Notes: a model not told the origin generated them from the letters alone. Shown: positions 20,298 through 31,851, numbered from the stretch's first letter. The stretch: 64,000 nucleotides of DNA from Lepturacanthus savala (GCA_030544235.1 CM060468.1:11252258-11316257), one strand, 5' to 3'. A program made the numbers and translations.

Positions 20298-23200
20298 ACA
20301 GTAAAAGACAACAGCATTCTCACACTTTGTAACGTCACCATCAGCATTTCAGGGCACATAAAAACAACACACAAAAAACACAATGCATTTAAGTGCCGTC
20401 AGCAGAATATCACTACTAGCAACACCTCAGCCTCAGCAGACAAGACATTCAGCACACAAACATCCAGACAGCAACTTGTCCCTTTCAACCATTCTCTTTA
20501 CAAAACACTAACAGAGAATATGTGATTGATACTGTATTGATGATGAGCCCTCTTGTTTGGCTTGACTTGCCTGTGCATTTTACCAGTTGCTCTATTTTAT
20601 ACAGCAGGTGGGTTATTAGTGCAACCAGGAGCACCCAAAGGCCCCGGTGTTAATAATATATTTGCAGTACTTGGATCTGCTTCTTGTTTGGAGCAACAAG
20701 CATTACTTGTTTCTAAATTTACTCGTCGGTTAAACAAAAAAAAATCAACTTGTCTACATTGGTAAAAAAAACCTTGAAAACAGTCACAATTTAACACCAC
20801 TTTTATTTAAACTTAAAGAGCCATTAGATACCATTTTGCCATGGGTGAGAGGGGCCATAAAAGTCCATATTTTTAATGGATAATATTAACTGGGCCCTCC
20901 AGTTAATTGTTTTTATAGTTTTAATATGGTTTCAGATATATTGATAACATCATGAGAGATTGAACTTTGTGCCACAGTACTCTTCGTCTGGGGGCCCCCC
21001 TCTTGGAGGCCTAACATGGTTTAGTCCAGTCACGCAATTCATGCACTGGCATGGATAGGAGCCGACTGACATTAAGAGTGTACAGGAACCAGAAATTGGT
21101 GCTACACCCATACCATTTACCACACTTTTAAACAATCAACGGTATTTTAAATACTGCTGATATAGTCGCCACTTAGCACTGTTTATTAATCACTGTGCAA
21201 CAAACCATTGTAATGAACTGTGTTATATTCTCTGACCAACTGGGATCAGTGTCTCCAATTTAAACTGCTGAACACTGACAGATTGCTTTGTAAGCACGGC
21301 TACCGCTAGTAGTGCTACAGCTAGCTTGCTCTCAATATAGGTTAATGTCCACATGCCTGTACCGACTGTGGTTATGCAGTGCTCCAGTGGAGTAGTTACA
21401 TGCCAGTTTAGTATGACAAACCTGCATAGAACCCTCTTTTCATTTTCCATTTTTGAAATAGTTCCAAACAGTGCTGCTTTTCCAAGACGGCATCCTTATC
21501 CCATAGTCCACTACGCAGGTATTTTACATCCGAACATTTTTGAGGATGTGCTGCATAACAAGAGTTAAACTGACTTGCATTTCTGGTGCAAGAAACAAGA
21601 CCATTTATGTGACAAAGTAAGGAATCTGTCTCTCCATGTGTCTGTGTCGCATACCTCGAAAACCGTTCTGCTTGACATTTGTAGAGTGTATTGCTGGGTA
21701 CCCAAACAAGTTGTTGAATTTGGTGCAATTTGCACACGCAACACGTTTAATATGGCTTTTACATTGCATAATGTATTTCACAGGAAGGCAAATGTCAAGG
21801 TAAAACCGGATTAATGAGCCATTTCACTATCTCCCGCAATATTGACACCTGCTTACATTTACGTCATGAGTTTTCACACATCACAGCTGTGGCAGTCTTT
21901 CAGTGTCTCAGGTGTTATACTGCATTGGCACAACAGCTTGCTGAGAAGGAATTACGACTAACTCAGCATTTGCTTTAACATGATTGCAGAACCAGGGGTG
22001 TGATTTGCCACAATGGACGTCTTCAATTAATGCGTTAGTGTGTAGTAATTGTCATATTTTACTCTGTTGTGATTTATAATTCCTCTGACATAATAGTGCT
22101 ATCATCTAGTGGTGAATACAAAGGAATCTATTTTAAACTGCCAGAAACATTCAGAACTAAAGATTCATCTCAGTGATATTTCAGTACGTCTAACGTGGAT
22201 GATGGAGAGGACCTGAGGTAATTGGGGTCACTGTGACTTTCGGTGAACATCAACTGTTCAGCTTTTTCATTAGGAGCATGGAAATCATGATGGCAGCTAG
22301 CGTGTGTTCAAATACCAATAACTGACCTGAGCAGCAGTGAGAACCTCCCCTCTCTAATTTTACACATTGTCACGTTCAACGTTACAAAACAGGGTTAATA
22401 AAGATTAGAAAGCAGCAGTTAGCATGTGTAGCATAGCTGTGTCATGCTGCATGTAGCCCATAGACTGTATACAAATAAGTTGTAGCGTTAGCATGGGTAG
22501 GTCACAGCTGTGTGTGTGTTGTTTGTGTGCTCCAAAAGAAGTTACAGAGCCGATACAAAGCCACAGAGCTGATGGACTGTTAACCTTACATGTGAATAAA
22601 TATATAGATGAGACATATGTTTATATATGGTGCCTCCTACTGCAATCATTTAAGTGAATGCTGATTGTAGCTTTTCCCACTGAAGACAAAAGTCAAGTGT
22701 TAGTGGGTTTTTTGTTCAGTGTAAAAGAGACTTTTGTCACCACTGCTGACTCACTTACTCCATCTTGATTAAGTTTGATAACCTTCACCCATCCATATTC
22801 CCTCCTCACCCCCCCGCTAACATTTTCATATGCACCGCCATCTGTATGCTGTCTTACTTGTTCATTTCTCACTCCACTTATGTGCTGCGTAGTTGTTATT
22901 TTTATGGCAGACTCATAAACCACAAACACAAACAATAGCTCTACACGGGGGGAGCTGCCATCACCATCAGCAGAACCAGCACTCTTTTATTTGATATATT
23001 CTCCGGAATTAATACAGTGCTGACACCACTGAAAACCCTGCATGTGCACAATGCTAAGGGAAAATACCGTCATTACACAAAAGGTGATTCGTTCTTCTAC
23101 TATAATTGGCAGTGTGTCTGTCTCTATGTATGTCCAAGCCAAACAGACAACACAGACAAGAAAACTTTGACACAAACTCTGCTGTAGAACATGGCCAGTT

Positions 23201-23953
23201 GGTGTCGGTAATAGACATTTATGTTTCTACTTTGCCAAAATGAAGACGTCTTCTTCTCATATGTACATGTTCAAGCCCAAATCAGACCCGAAATATATAT
23301 ATATCACAAGTATTTCAAGTGAAAAGGAGCAGGCTTTCAGCATTTAGCATGCTGGCCCAAGCATTTAAAATAATTATCAAGCCACTTCATGTTCAGCTTG
23401 ATGCTAACAGCAACCTTTCTTTTGCTCATTCAGCTGTGGATCACATTTGGCTTGGTATCTTCTTAGATTGTCTGACAAAGTGGCTCCAGGATGGAGAGAA
23501 AGTGTGTGGAACAGTCAGAAGATGGTGGCAAGCTAAATAAGTCATCAAGAGGAATATCCTCTACTTGGGATCTTGTCACAGCTTGGAAAAGCATTTGCTG
23601 TGCAAATGCCTGAGCAAGAGATGTTGAAGCAAGAGAATGCTTGTTCATTCTGTAAAAGGCTGTTTGTCTTTGCTCCTCAGACTCAGGAATCCTGGGTACT
23701 GTCTCTCACTGGTTTTGTTAAAAGCTATTATTGTCTCGCAGCTGCAGACACTGGAGGTCTTATCAGAGAGTGACACTGGATCTACAACATTTTTTTCATT
23801 ACTGCTGTGCGAGGACACATAAACAACCATTGGGTGATCACTAGTTTCCCACTGCTAGAAAATATTGTAGATATAGCAAAAGAAAAATTAAATCATCCTT
23901 CAACTCCATAGATTGATTTACAGCAAGGTCTCGACAGATATGTATGTAAATAT
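20298..23953. other. Unassigned sequence, probably mostly old repeats
   Basis: No gene or bounded element is recognised. Phrases such as CATAGACTGTATACAAATAA (about 22459) and ATCATCTAGTGGTGAATAC (about 22101) occur in many teleost interspersed repeats, so parts of 21.2-22.9 kb are probably decayed elements. Open frames at 21408-21737 (minus, 109 codons), 20553-20765 (plus) and 23573-23773 (plus) show no domain. Direct or inverted ends were not found. Confidence 0.3.
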
Positions 23954-24390
23954 TACACTGCTTGGCCAAAAAAAGTTACTACCTCTAAACAGAATCTCCT
24001 ATTGGATGTTTTCTACATGGGTGATTATCTTTCAGGTGGAAATAAGTTATTTAACCCTAACTGATGCAATGAGTAGCCAGTTTTCTCTGGCTCAAATTGG
24101 GAGGGAGTGGTTCAGTGAGCATGAGACATCATCTTTACACATGGATTGGCCACCACTGTGGCCAGACCTTCATCCCTTTGAGAATTGTTGGTGTGTGTTG
24201 GAGAAGACTCTACCATCATCAATACAAGATCTTGGTGAAAAATGAATAGAACACTGGATGGATATCGCAGAAGCTTATTGAAACGGTGCTGCAGAGTATG
24301 CGTGCCATAATTAAAGCTAAAGGCGGTCCGATGAAATGTGTGCATGACCTAATTTTTAGGTGCAAAATTAGTTTTTGCCCAGGCTGTGTA
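23954..24390 (+). mobile_element. Tc1-like transposon, internally deleted
   Basis: The left end TACACTGCTTGGCCAAAAAA and the reverse complement of the right end, TACACAGCCTGGGCAAAAAC, are inverted repeats bounded by TA. The 5' leader (GGATGTTTTCTACATGGGTG, then TTATTTAACCCTAACTGATG) matches in style a teleost Tc1-like family. Most of the transposase gene is missing: the leader joins directly to the last third of the coding region (next entry). About 437 bp in all. It is non-autonomous and long inactive. Confidence 0.82.
24085..24345 (+). pseudogene. Tc1-like transposase C-terminal fragment
   Basis: The translation HMDWPPLWPDLHPFENCWCV followed by LEKTLPSSIQDLGEK corresponds to the final DDE catalytic block of Tc1/mariner transposases, usually W-P-x-x-S-P-D-L-N-P-I-E-x-x-W. 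The terminal catalytic Glu is retained (HPFE), while SPDLN has become WPDLH. A stop follows GEK at 24242-24244; beyond it, HWMDIAEAY and further C-terminal-like residues appear only with extra stops. The DNA-binding domains and the first two catalytic Asp residues are absent. It is a dead fragment. Confidence 0.8.
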
Positions 24391-27300
24391 TAGCCACCTA
24401 TGACTGGAAAGCAAAGGAAGGCAAAAAAAAAACACGATAAGAGGTCAGGGACAGTGAATTGTGAGTTGCACCATCTGTGAGTTCACCTGGGTGTGAGTGT
24501 AAAGCTCCGATGGCCAGTGGAAAAGCAAAAGAAAAAAAAAAGGAGAGGAGGAGGAAGAAGGATAACATCTGAGGGAAAGATAGGTGGAGGGTACGGACAG
24601 ATGCACTGACATTTGCACAGAGCGTGAGCTCGCTCTGCCCACAGGCACTGCTGCTCCCGGCTGCTGTGTGCGTTGGTGTGGAATATGGATGGGCGGCAAA
24701 TATTCCATCATCATGTCATACCGTAGCTTCTGCTGCTATATACCTGATTATTTTTAGTTTGTCTGGTGAGCATCTTTTGCACTCCATTTTCTTTCTGCAT
24801 GAATTAAGTTCAATCTTATCTCATTTTTTGCTTGGTCATTTATGTCCGATCCCAAGTATGGGATCGGACATGGTACTGGCAGATACCTGATTAAAAAAAA
24901 GTAAAAGTTGTTGAATTACTCTATATGGTAGAAGAGGTAAAATTACTAATACAAATCCATAGACCGTATATATAATGGACATAGTTTATTTTTGGACTGA
25001 ATTTGATGTGGAAATGAGGTCTTTTAAGCATCAGAGAGTACTGCATTAGCTACATGAGGGAGAGAGAAGAAGAGAAGTGCCAGATCAGCTCTGATCTGAA
25101 TATATTCCGGATCCACATCCAGAGAACAATCCCAGCGACAGGTGAGAGCAGCACAGAGGGGCTGAGGAAAAAGAGGAAGAAGAAGGGCAAACATAGATCA
25201 GACCGGGGGTCTGGGAGAAAAAGATGTGACAAGAGTTTAAGATGTGTAAGCCCTGGATTGTGGATAAGCAGGTATTCATCACATTACTTTGATCTTACCT
25301 ATTTAAAATAGCCCATTATGACTGATTTTTATTTTTTTTATTTGCTTCTGTTGTTTCCTGTATAGCCTATGCTTTTATGCATTGCAAAAAAAGTATATTA
25401 TTACATTTTAAATGCAGCTTGCCTCTGACAAAGCACATTTTTTGTATTGACAGCTTGCTATTTAAGAAAATAAGACTAATATTTTCTTTAAAAAAAGTTG
25501 AAATTGACTAAAAAACAAAAATAAGCTAAACTCTCTGCCAGTGGAATAAGATAATTCTACTCAATATTGGACTTTTTGTACCAAAAAAAGATATTTTCCT
25601 TCCTGTTCCTGGAGTGAAGTTGGATGTTACACGCATTTTTATTTTCATTAGTGAAACATCCTTCATGTCACACCCTGTAGCCATCATTTCTGTTCTGATG
25701 AGTAAGAAATATTTCCTTTGTTTTTGACACTGACAGACGGACTGTGTTCGATTTTTTCCTTCTCCAACCACATCTTTGTCTTTTTGCTGCATGTTGATGT
25801 TTTTTTCCACCCTTCTCACTCTTCGCACACTTCAGTGCCATGACGTCTCTCTTTCCTCTGTATGCCCACTGCATATTTGATAACCTAGTGTGTTTTGGAT
25901 TCCACATGCCCAGCCTGTGAATATACTGCGTTGAATAAAGAGATTTTGAGATTGGATGATTGATTTTTGTCTGCCTTGAAGGATTTGTGTGTTTGGTTTC
26001 AGCTTTTCTGAGTACCCAGAATATTTGCTTTTCTCTGTATGGCTGCAGGGTGTGTATTCTTTTATTTCCTTCAGCGGAACTTAAGGTGGTGATGGTTGAA
26101 AGTGAGAGTAGTGTTGGTATAGACTGAGAAAGTGACAACAGAATGAGAACATGTTTGTCATATTAATTATATTTTACATACAAATTCCATAAACACATTT
26201 AAACTTATGTCTGACTCATTTCTGCATTTTTGACTTATAGAAACACATTTTAACCTTTGTTTGATCTTAAGAAAAAAAGGAAAAAAACAAAATAATGTCA
26301 AAGGTCACAGGTGCCCACACATTCCCCTGGCAGTTTTAATGTCAGAGCAGGTTTCCGGGCTTTAGAAATACAGACAAAGACAGTTTTAAGAAAGATGGAC
26401 ATTGCTATTTGTTTCATAACAGTTCATTGGAAATGTTGCCTGATATGCGAGGAAAGTTTCCATTCTTAAAGGAATATAATCTCAAGCCTCATTACACGAC
26501 TAAATACATAGAGTATGAGAAGTACCAGGGGGAGGAGAGGAATAAACAAGCCACCGAACTACAGAGAGGGCAAAACCTCTTCCATTAAGCCAAGCAGGAT
26601 GGTGAAGATGACAATACCGATATGGCCTCAAGCCAATTTGAGTTTGAGACCCCTGTCATAAATCAGTGGCAGCCAGGCATTTATTTCGCAGTCTTCTGGA
26701 TCAGAAACAATAATGACAAATGATTCCTTCGTCACCGGCTCAAGCCATATGTTTGCTTCTTTGTTTTCTTCCGTGTTGCCCTTCTCTCAGCAGGGAGAAG
26801 GGACAGATGCTGCTTAGCACCTGCAAGTAACAAATGGCCATTATTAAAATGTCAGCAAATCTCTATACATCTCTTGCTCACTATGTAATGTCTGGGGATC
26901 TTGACAGATTGTGACCAAACAGTTGTTCTGGAAAGGATGCCGGTGCTCCAGGATTTGTAATCATTCTACCCTGTCAGGTTTCAGCTGAAAGGAGCTTTGC
27001 GCTACTTTTATAAAAGAAGGCGGCTTAGAATGTAACATCAATTTTTTTTTTTTTTTTAGCTATTCCCAAGTGCTGCTAGTAGCTCTTTTCATAAAAAGCA
27101 AATCACAAGTAGATTATCAGAGACAGGTTTGTATTAACTTTTTTTTTCAAACTCAGTTTCATTTCATGATTAGTTTATAGCATATATAGCATGCCCAACT
27201 GTTACAGTCTACAAGGAAAAGGGGTGGACATGATGCACAGTATTGATCCTGAGCTGGAGCTTAAAGAACTCTCTTTTTAATTAAACGAACATTGGCAAAT

Positions 27301-27860
27301 CTATCTGTCAAGATAAAGTTCAACTGATCTTTCTGTCAAAACTGACAGAAATCTGACAGATGGGTCTGTGGCTCATCACTGAAAAATGAACTGAAGATCG
27401 GTGGCTGCAGACGTCGTGGTCAGCGTGGCAGCACTCTAAGCCTGCATGAGTAATATTTGCTGGATGTAGAAGTAGTGGGTGGCCGAATGTGAACAGGTTG
27501 ATACATCACAGCCCCTTCACAGACAACCTGCTTCAATGGTCTGGCCATTGCGGAGGAGTGGGAACCAATCCTTGTGCTGCTTTGACATCTGGTGTTCTCC
27601 CTGCTTTTGATTGCCATGAGAGGTGATTCATACTATTTTTCAGATATGGTAAACAGTTTTGATGTCTCGCTCTCTCTTTCACACATGTACACACAGACGG
27701 GAAGATGGGTGAGTGTCTGTATGTCTGATGTGGTCAGGTGCAAACATGCATCGCCCTGTGGGAGAGGACTGAGGTGACTCAGATGGACATAGAAGTCATT
27801 TTTCTACTGTTGGAAAATGGCGGGGTGTGCGGTGGGAAGAGCATGACAGATGATCAAGAT
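24391..27860. other. Unassigned sequence with a strong hairpin and repeat scraps
   Basis: No gene is recognised. At 24842-24871 there is a perfect 13 bp arm hairpin (separate entry). ATCCATAGACCGTATATATAATGGACATAG at about 24956-24985 is a scrap of a common teleost repeat (shown here only as a landmark region). The 156-codon minus-strand ORF at 25668-26138 is the longest in the window but has no domain, no codon bias and overlaps plus-strand frames. A run of about 15 T residues lies near 27043-27057. About 26640-26830 looks conserved-element-like. Confidence 0.35.
24842..24871. repeat. Perfect inverted repeat (hairpin)
   Basis: ATGTCCGATCCCA and its exact complement TGGGATCGGACAT flank a 4-base loop (AGTA). 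Thirteen paired bases without mismatch, with three CpG-free GATC-type cores, would form a stable stem in RNA or a cruciform in DNA. No T-run terminator context or element ends accompany it. Confidence 0.85.
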
Positions 27861-27919
27861 AGTGCGTGTGTGTGTGTGTGTGTGCATGTGTGTGCTTGCA
27901 CGTGTGTGTGAGAGAGAGA
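27861..27919. repeat. Compound (TG)n/(GA)n microsatellite
   Basis: Interrupted TG units (GCGTGTGTG..., GCATGTGTGTGC, ACGTGTGTG) run into a short GA tract. Confidence 0.9.
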
Positions 27920-28030
27920 AGAGTCCCAAGGGCCTCCATCACCCCACTCACTCAAATAATTCCTCTGGCCATTGAGTTGCTTTGCCCACACTAATATAAA
28001 TGCACTTGACACTGGGCCAGGCTGTTTGCT

Positions 28031-28048
28031 GTGTGTGTGTGTGTGTGT
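28031..28048. repeat. (GT)n microsatellite
   Basis: Nine uninterrupted GT units. Confidence 0.93.
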
Positions 28049-28553
28049 CTGCTGGCAGGGGAACAGAAACCTAACTCTGGTATGTGGAGCTTTAGAGGTG
28101 AAACTGAAATTAATGTGTTTTGCAGGTCGTGTACCACACTTGGGTGCAAAAAGTGATCATGCTCGCGACACAGTACGTGCACACACATGTTTATGGCCGC
28201 CACAAGACAGCGGCAGGTCTATTTTTAGCACAAACCGATGTGTTTTGCTGCCGGTTATGGTCATGGGGCTCAAGCAGCACAGCTCCATAAGGCACTTAGG
28301 AGCAAACATAGCCTCAGCACAATGCCGAAAACAAAATAGGCAATAGAAGGGCATTTCTCAACCTGGCAATTTCAGCTCGATGCATACCCTGTCTGTGCAA
28401 GACATGTTTCAGACGCATTTTTACAGATTTCTGTCTCTCGTCCACCTAACAGGACAGATTGACTTTGCTTTCGAGTGTCTCTCTCAACTGGTTCACAGAA
28501 CGCTGACCCAAAGCATCCTTTTAGACTTGATTTTTTTTTCCTTCCGCATGCAG

Positions 28554-28623
28554 GTATGTGATTGTGACCGCTACCACGTTATCCAGAGTGTACATCAGCG
28601 CTGCAGCTAAGTGGATCCGCTGA
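28554..28623 (+). other. Candidate terminal exon
   Basis: A pyrimidine tract (GATTTTTTTTTCCTTCCGCA) ends in a good acceptor, TGCAG, at 28549-28553. The frame that follows (one base, then TAT GTG ATT...) reads YVIVTATTLSRVYISAAAKW then IR and a stop at 28621-28623, with coding-like codons. The same junction, CAG|GTATGTG, could instead be a splice donor for the frame upstream. I do not recognise the peptide. It may be a real 3' exon or chance. Confidence 0.18.
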
Positions 28624-29053
28624 GAGCAGACTGCAGCAGCTGCTGCTGCTGTTTTTACTACACAGCTGATTTAAACACACCTTTATCAAAGGTCTCCCAA
28701 GTCAGCGTGAGGAAAATATAAATTAATTCAATGATAAGTGACCTTTAGCTAATACAGTGGGTACGTTCAGCCTACGATAGTCATTGTATTTAATTGCAGT
28801 CATCTTTTTATATAACACATAACATAAAAACAATGCATGAATAGAAATAATACAAGGCAGAGTTTTGTTAATTCACTTTTTGCTCCACTCAGATAATTTG
28901 CTACCATGAGTCTCTCAAGCTAGAAACTGTAAACCAAACTTTTAAAAGGCCAACAAGGACTATAGTAGTGATGGGAATTTCTGCTCTCCATTTGAACTCT
29001 TACACCTTTTGTAAATAAGCCAAATTTAGCGCTGTTTTGCCTTGTGATTCATA
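28624..29053. other. Unassigned sequence
   Basis: Nothing recognised apart from a short CAGCAGCTGCTGCTGCTG palindromic triplet run at about 28634-28652. Confidence 0.4.
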
Positions 29054-29214
29054 TTAAAACACTAAATCCTCTGGTTAAAAAATTGAAATCAAAGTTAAAA
29101 CAGTAAAACTCCTGATTCAAAATTAAAATACAATTAAAACACTAAATCCTCTGGTTAAAAATTTAAATCAAAATTAAAACACTAAATATACTGATTCAAA
29201 ATTAAAATAAAAGA
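29054..29214. repeat. ~40 bp tandem repeat, four units, alternating types
   Basis: Four AT-rich units begin with TTAAAAC at 29054, 29095, 29134 and 29174 (periods 41, 39 and 40). Units 1 and 3 share CACTAAATCCTCTGGTTAAA. Units 2 and 4 share CTGATTCAAAATTAAAATA. The array is thus a higher-order dimer of about 80 bp repeated twice. It sits directly upstream of the CpG-containing block at 29.22 kb. Confidence 0.8.
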
Positions 29215-29219
29215 AACAG

Positions 29220-29580
29220 TACCCCATCGATCACTTCAAAGAGCTGTTTCTTTGACCCGGTTCACTGGCGACCGACACACTGTTAAACTATAGCGTGTTT
29301 ATGGAAGCCAGATTTACATCCGAGACCGCAGGCATCGTGCAACAAAACAATGTCAGCCCGGTGCGTCGCCAGTGTTTCCACCGAAAAGGATCATGAATTT
29401 TCGGTCATAACCGCTGTTCCGTGAAGGGGGAGGCTTGAGCACAATTTGTGCCTTTCTATTCTATTTGCCCTTTCCCAGGCCGCGTTGGGCTCAGCCAGCA
29501 GCAGCTGTTAAAATGAGCCGCAGCAGATCTGAGCTTTCACACCTGTCACAGGTCATCAGTGTTTTCAGGCACGACTAAAA
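29220..29580 (+). promoter_or_regulatory. CpG-containing block, possible promoter and 5'UTR
   Basis: Composition changes sharply after the AT-rich tandem repeat to a CpG-containing, G/C-balanced segment (GCGACCGACACAC, CCGAGACCGCAGGCATCG, GGTGCGTCGCCAG, CAGGCCGCGTTGGGC). It leads into a short upstream ORF at 29513-29578 (ATGAGCCGCAGCAGATCTGA..., 21 codons; peptide MSRSRSELSHLSQVISVFRH then D), which stops two bases before the next ATG. This is the layout of a vertebrate promoter/5'UTR, but no TATA box or defined start site is visible. Confidence 0.3.
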
Positions 29581-29664
29581 ATGATCTCAAGGATGGATCA
29601 GGTACTGTGGTTATTTATACGATTGTGTGTTTTGGGATACGACGATGATGGTGATGAAAAACGA
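29581..29664 (+). CDS. Candidate first coding exon (signal-peptide-like)
   Basis: The ATG at 29581 has A at -3 and an in-frame TGA upstream. It opens 28 codons: MISRMDQVLWLFIRLCVLGY followed by DDDGDEKR, ending exactly at a strong donor, CGA|GTAAGTGT (GT at 29665-29666, phase 0). The N-terminus looks like a signal peptide: a short polar start, the hydrophobic core VLWLFIRLCVLG, then an acidic segment that would be the mature N-terminus. Read through, the frame stops six codons later, as expected for an intron. A 21-codon upstream ORF ends just before it, suggesting translational control. No downstream partner exon or known family is identified; chance is possible. Confidence 0.35.
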
Positions 29665-29670
29665 GTAAGT

Positions 29671-30440
29671 GTAAATCAGTAAGTGTCGCCTGGCAAGAAC
29701 CACACCACGGTGATGCACCTCTCACTTTTTACACATCCACTTGGCTTTACTGGACTATATGGAGAGATAAACTGAGAAACACACTAACCTTTCACACTTA
29801 ATTTTCATTCATCCATCCGCACCTGTCACCATCCGTCCCGCCTCCCTCCTCCCTGTGTTTGTTTTAGCAGTCTTTAATGGCCCCCTGCATTATTTACATC
29901 TCAGGGCTATTTTCAGACGCCTTGAATTATGTACATACAGTGTCTAAATGAGGCTGGCGAGCAACCAGGAAGCGTTTCTTAGCGTTACCGATTCCTGGCG
30001 TGCGTGATCAATCCCAGAGAGCGTGTACTCTGACAGACAGATGTGCGATTCGAGACGCATGAATAAATAGCGCGCGTATTGGAGTAAATACGTGGCCTGC
30101 ATGAATTCTTATTCACAGCGGCGTGCAAATATCTGTAGATCTGTGTGTGTGTGTGTGTGCCTGGCAGCCTTGTAGCCTTGCATTCCAGTAACACTGTAGA
30201 GATCAATTCTCCCTGCGTCCATTAGTGAAGCGGCCTGACCCTTCGGGATAAGCTTGGAACCGGACGCCAGCACTGTAGCTGCCCACCGTAGCGTGTTCTC
30301 TCATCCATTTAATCCCTGTCTGCCCCTTTGTCTCTTGCTCTCTCTCCTTCTATTTCACCCTTTAACGAACCCTCTTAACATTCTGTATCACAGAGCATTT
30401 ATCCTTTTCTAAGGTTTATGTCCTCTCATGCTGATGAAAT
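29671..30440. other. Conserved-element-like CpG-containing region
   Basis: From about 29830 to 30260 the sequence is free of transposons, contains many CpGs (GAATAAATAGCGCGCGTATT, CAGCGGCGTGCAAAT) and homeodomain-type cores. It looks like a vertebrate conserved non-coding element or a downstream promoter-proximal region of the candidate exon. A short (GT)n at 30142-30159 interrupts it. Minus-strand frames here have no recognisable domain. Confidence 0.3.
30142..30159. repeat. (TG)n microsatellite
   Basis: About nine TG units. Confidence 0.92.
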
Positions 30441-30441
30441 G

Positions 30442-30464
30442 CACCCCCACCCCCCCCCACCCCG
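30442..30464 (-). repeat. C-rich run, possible G-quadruplex on minus strand
   Basis: CACCCCCACCCCCCCCCACCCC gives four or more runs of at least three G on the minus strand separated by single bases, fitting the simple quadruplex pattern. Confidence 0.7.
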
Positions 30465-31850
30465 TTTAACAGGATGCAAAATAACATGAATCATCAACAT
30501 CAGTGGCACATCTGCTGTCAGTAAGGTTGATAAACTGAACTGAGTGTTCAAGTGGACCATCTTTAGAAAAGATGCATTACAAGTTTGAGGTGCCTCGCAT
30601 TTATCATGTGCACGGTTTAGCATCTACAAAGCGCAGATAATCGTTTTCTGAGAGCTACTCATATTGTTGCAATAAACAAAATGTCAGGAAGTTGCAGTAA
30701 AAAAATCTTTTTTGCTGGTTTCTGTGGCTGAACTATAGCTCATGCTTTGGAGGTGTGTCATGTTTGCTGGAAAACTGCCATTCAGTATTTAGCCAGTTTA
30801 ATGTAGACGTAGACTACCGCAAACTACCAGCAATATTTTTTAGGCTTAATGCCTTTGTTTTTTTCTCCGAGATCACAGAAATTCACTCTATAATTAATTA
30901 CCTAAAATAAATATTAGGATGCAACTTGTAAAAAAAAAATGCAGCAGCCATAATATCAACAGAAAACCAGGGAAGTAGAACATATTACAGTTGCGGCATC
31001 ATTACACTGGCTACCTGGTTTAGGTGCTGGTTTAGCACCTTCACTCCTCTCTGTTTTATGTCATTTAGAACTAGTCAGATAAATCCAAGTAAAAAATCTG
31101 ATTGGCTGCTTGCAAGTATAGGCTACACTTGGCTTAAATTGCCCATCAATCTGTTGTGCAACTTTCATCTGCATCTATACTGGAAGGCAATAAACATGTA
31201 ACTGTACAATGCTGAGAAATGATTTCTTAATGAAACTGTGGCTAAATGAACTTAACATCAGTTGCTGCGTTCTTGCACATTTCAACTATCTTGAGCTTAA
31301 ATGAGGTGAACCTGACACTCCACATAAAATCATGCAGCATTAAATTGGCTTAGTGCAAAGCTGTGGACACTCATTACTTGTGTGAAAAAAAAGGGAAAAA
31401 AAAGAATCTCAACAAATGCATACTAAGGTTTAATATCACTTAAAAGAGAGATGAGTAGGAATAAGGGTGAGTGAATAGACGCCAAGCCAGCTGCAGCATT
31501 GGTTCATTCCAGAAAAGTGTAAAAATGGAAGGTGCCCAGCTGTTGATTTGTTTCTATTTGTTATGATTTCAGACGAGTAATAATTGACTGACACATGCTA
31601 CTAAACAAATGATGGCTTACTCATTGTGTAGAATCAGCTCTGAATGACTGCCAGAGGAAAAATAAACATATGTCCAAATGAACATCACACAAAACACAAA
31701 AATCAGTCACGTCCTCAATCACATTTCCAACTCTGTCAAAAGCACCGCCTCTTTTTCTGTGCCCGTGTCAAAGAGATTAATTGATTACATACTGCTCATA
31801 CAGGCTCATTAGCAGACTACTCGCCCAAACATGTGAGGTTTAACGAGCTC
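30465..31850. other. Unassigned sequence
   Basis: No gene or bounded element is recognised. It contains short A runs at about 30930 and 31386-31402. Confidence 0.45.
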
Positions 31851-31851
31851 T

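Noticed and set aside
25668..26138. 156-codon minus-strand ORF, the longest in the window
   Set aside because: No domain, signal or codon bias, with overlapping frames on both strands. A frame of this length is expected by chance in 64 kb.
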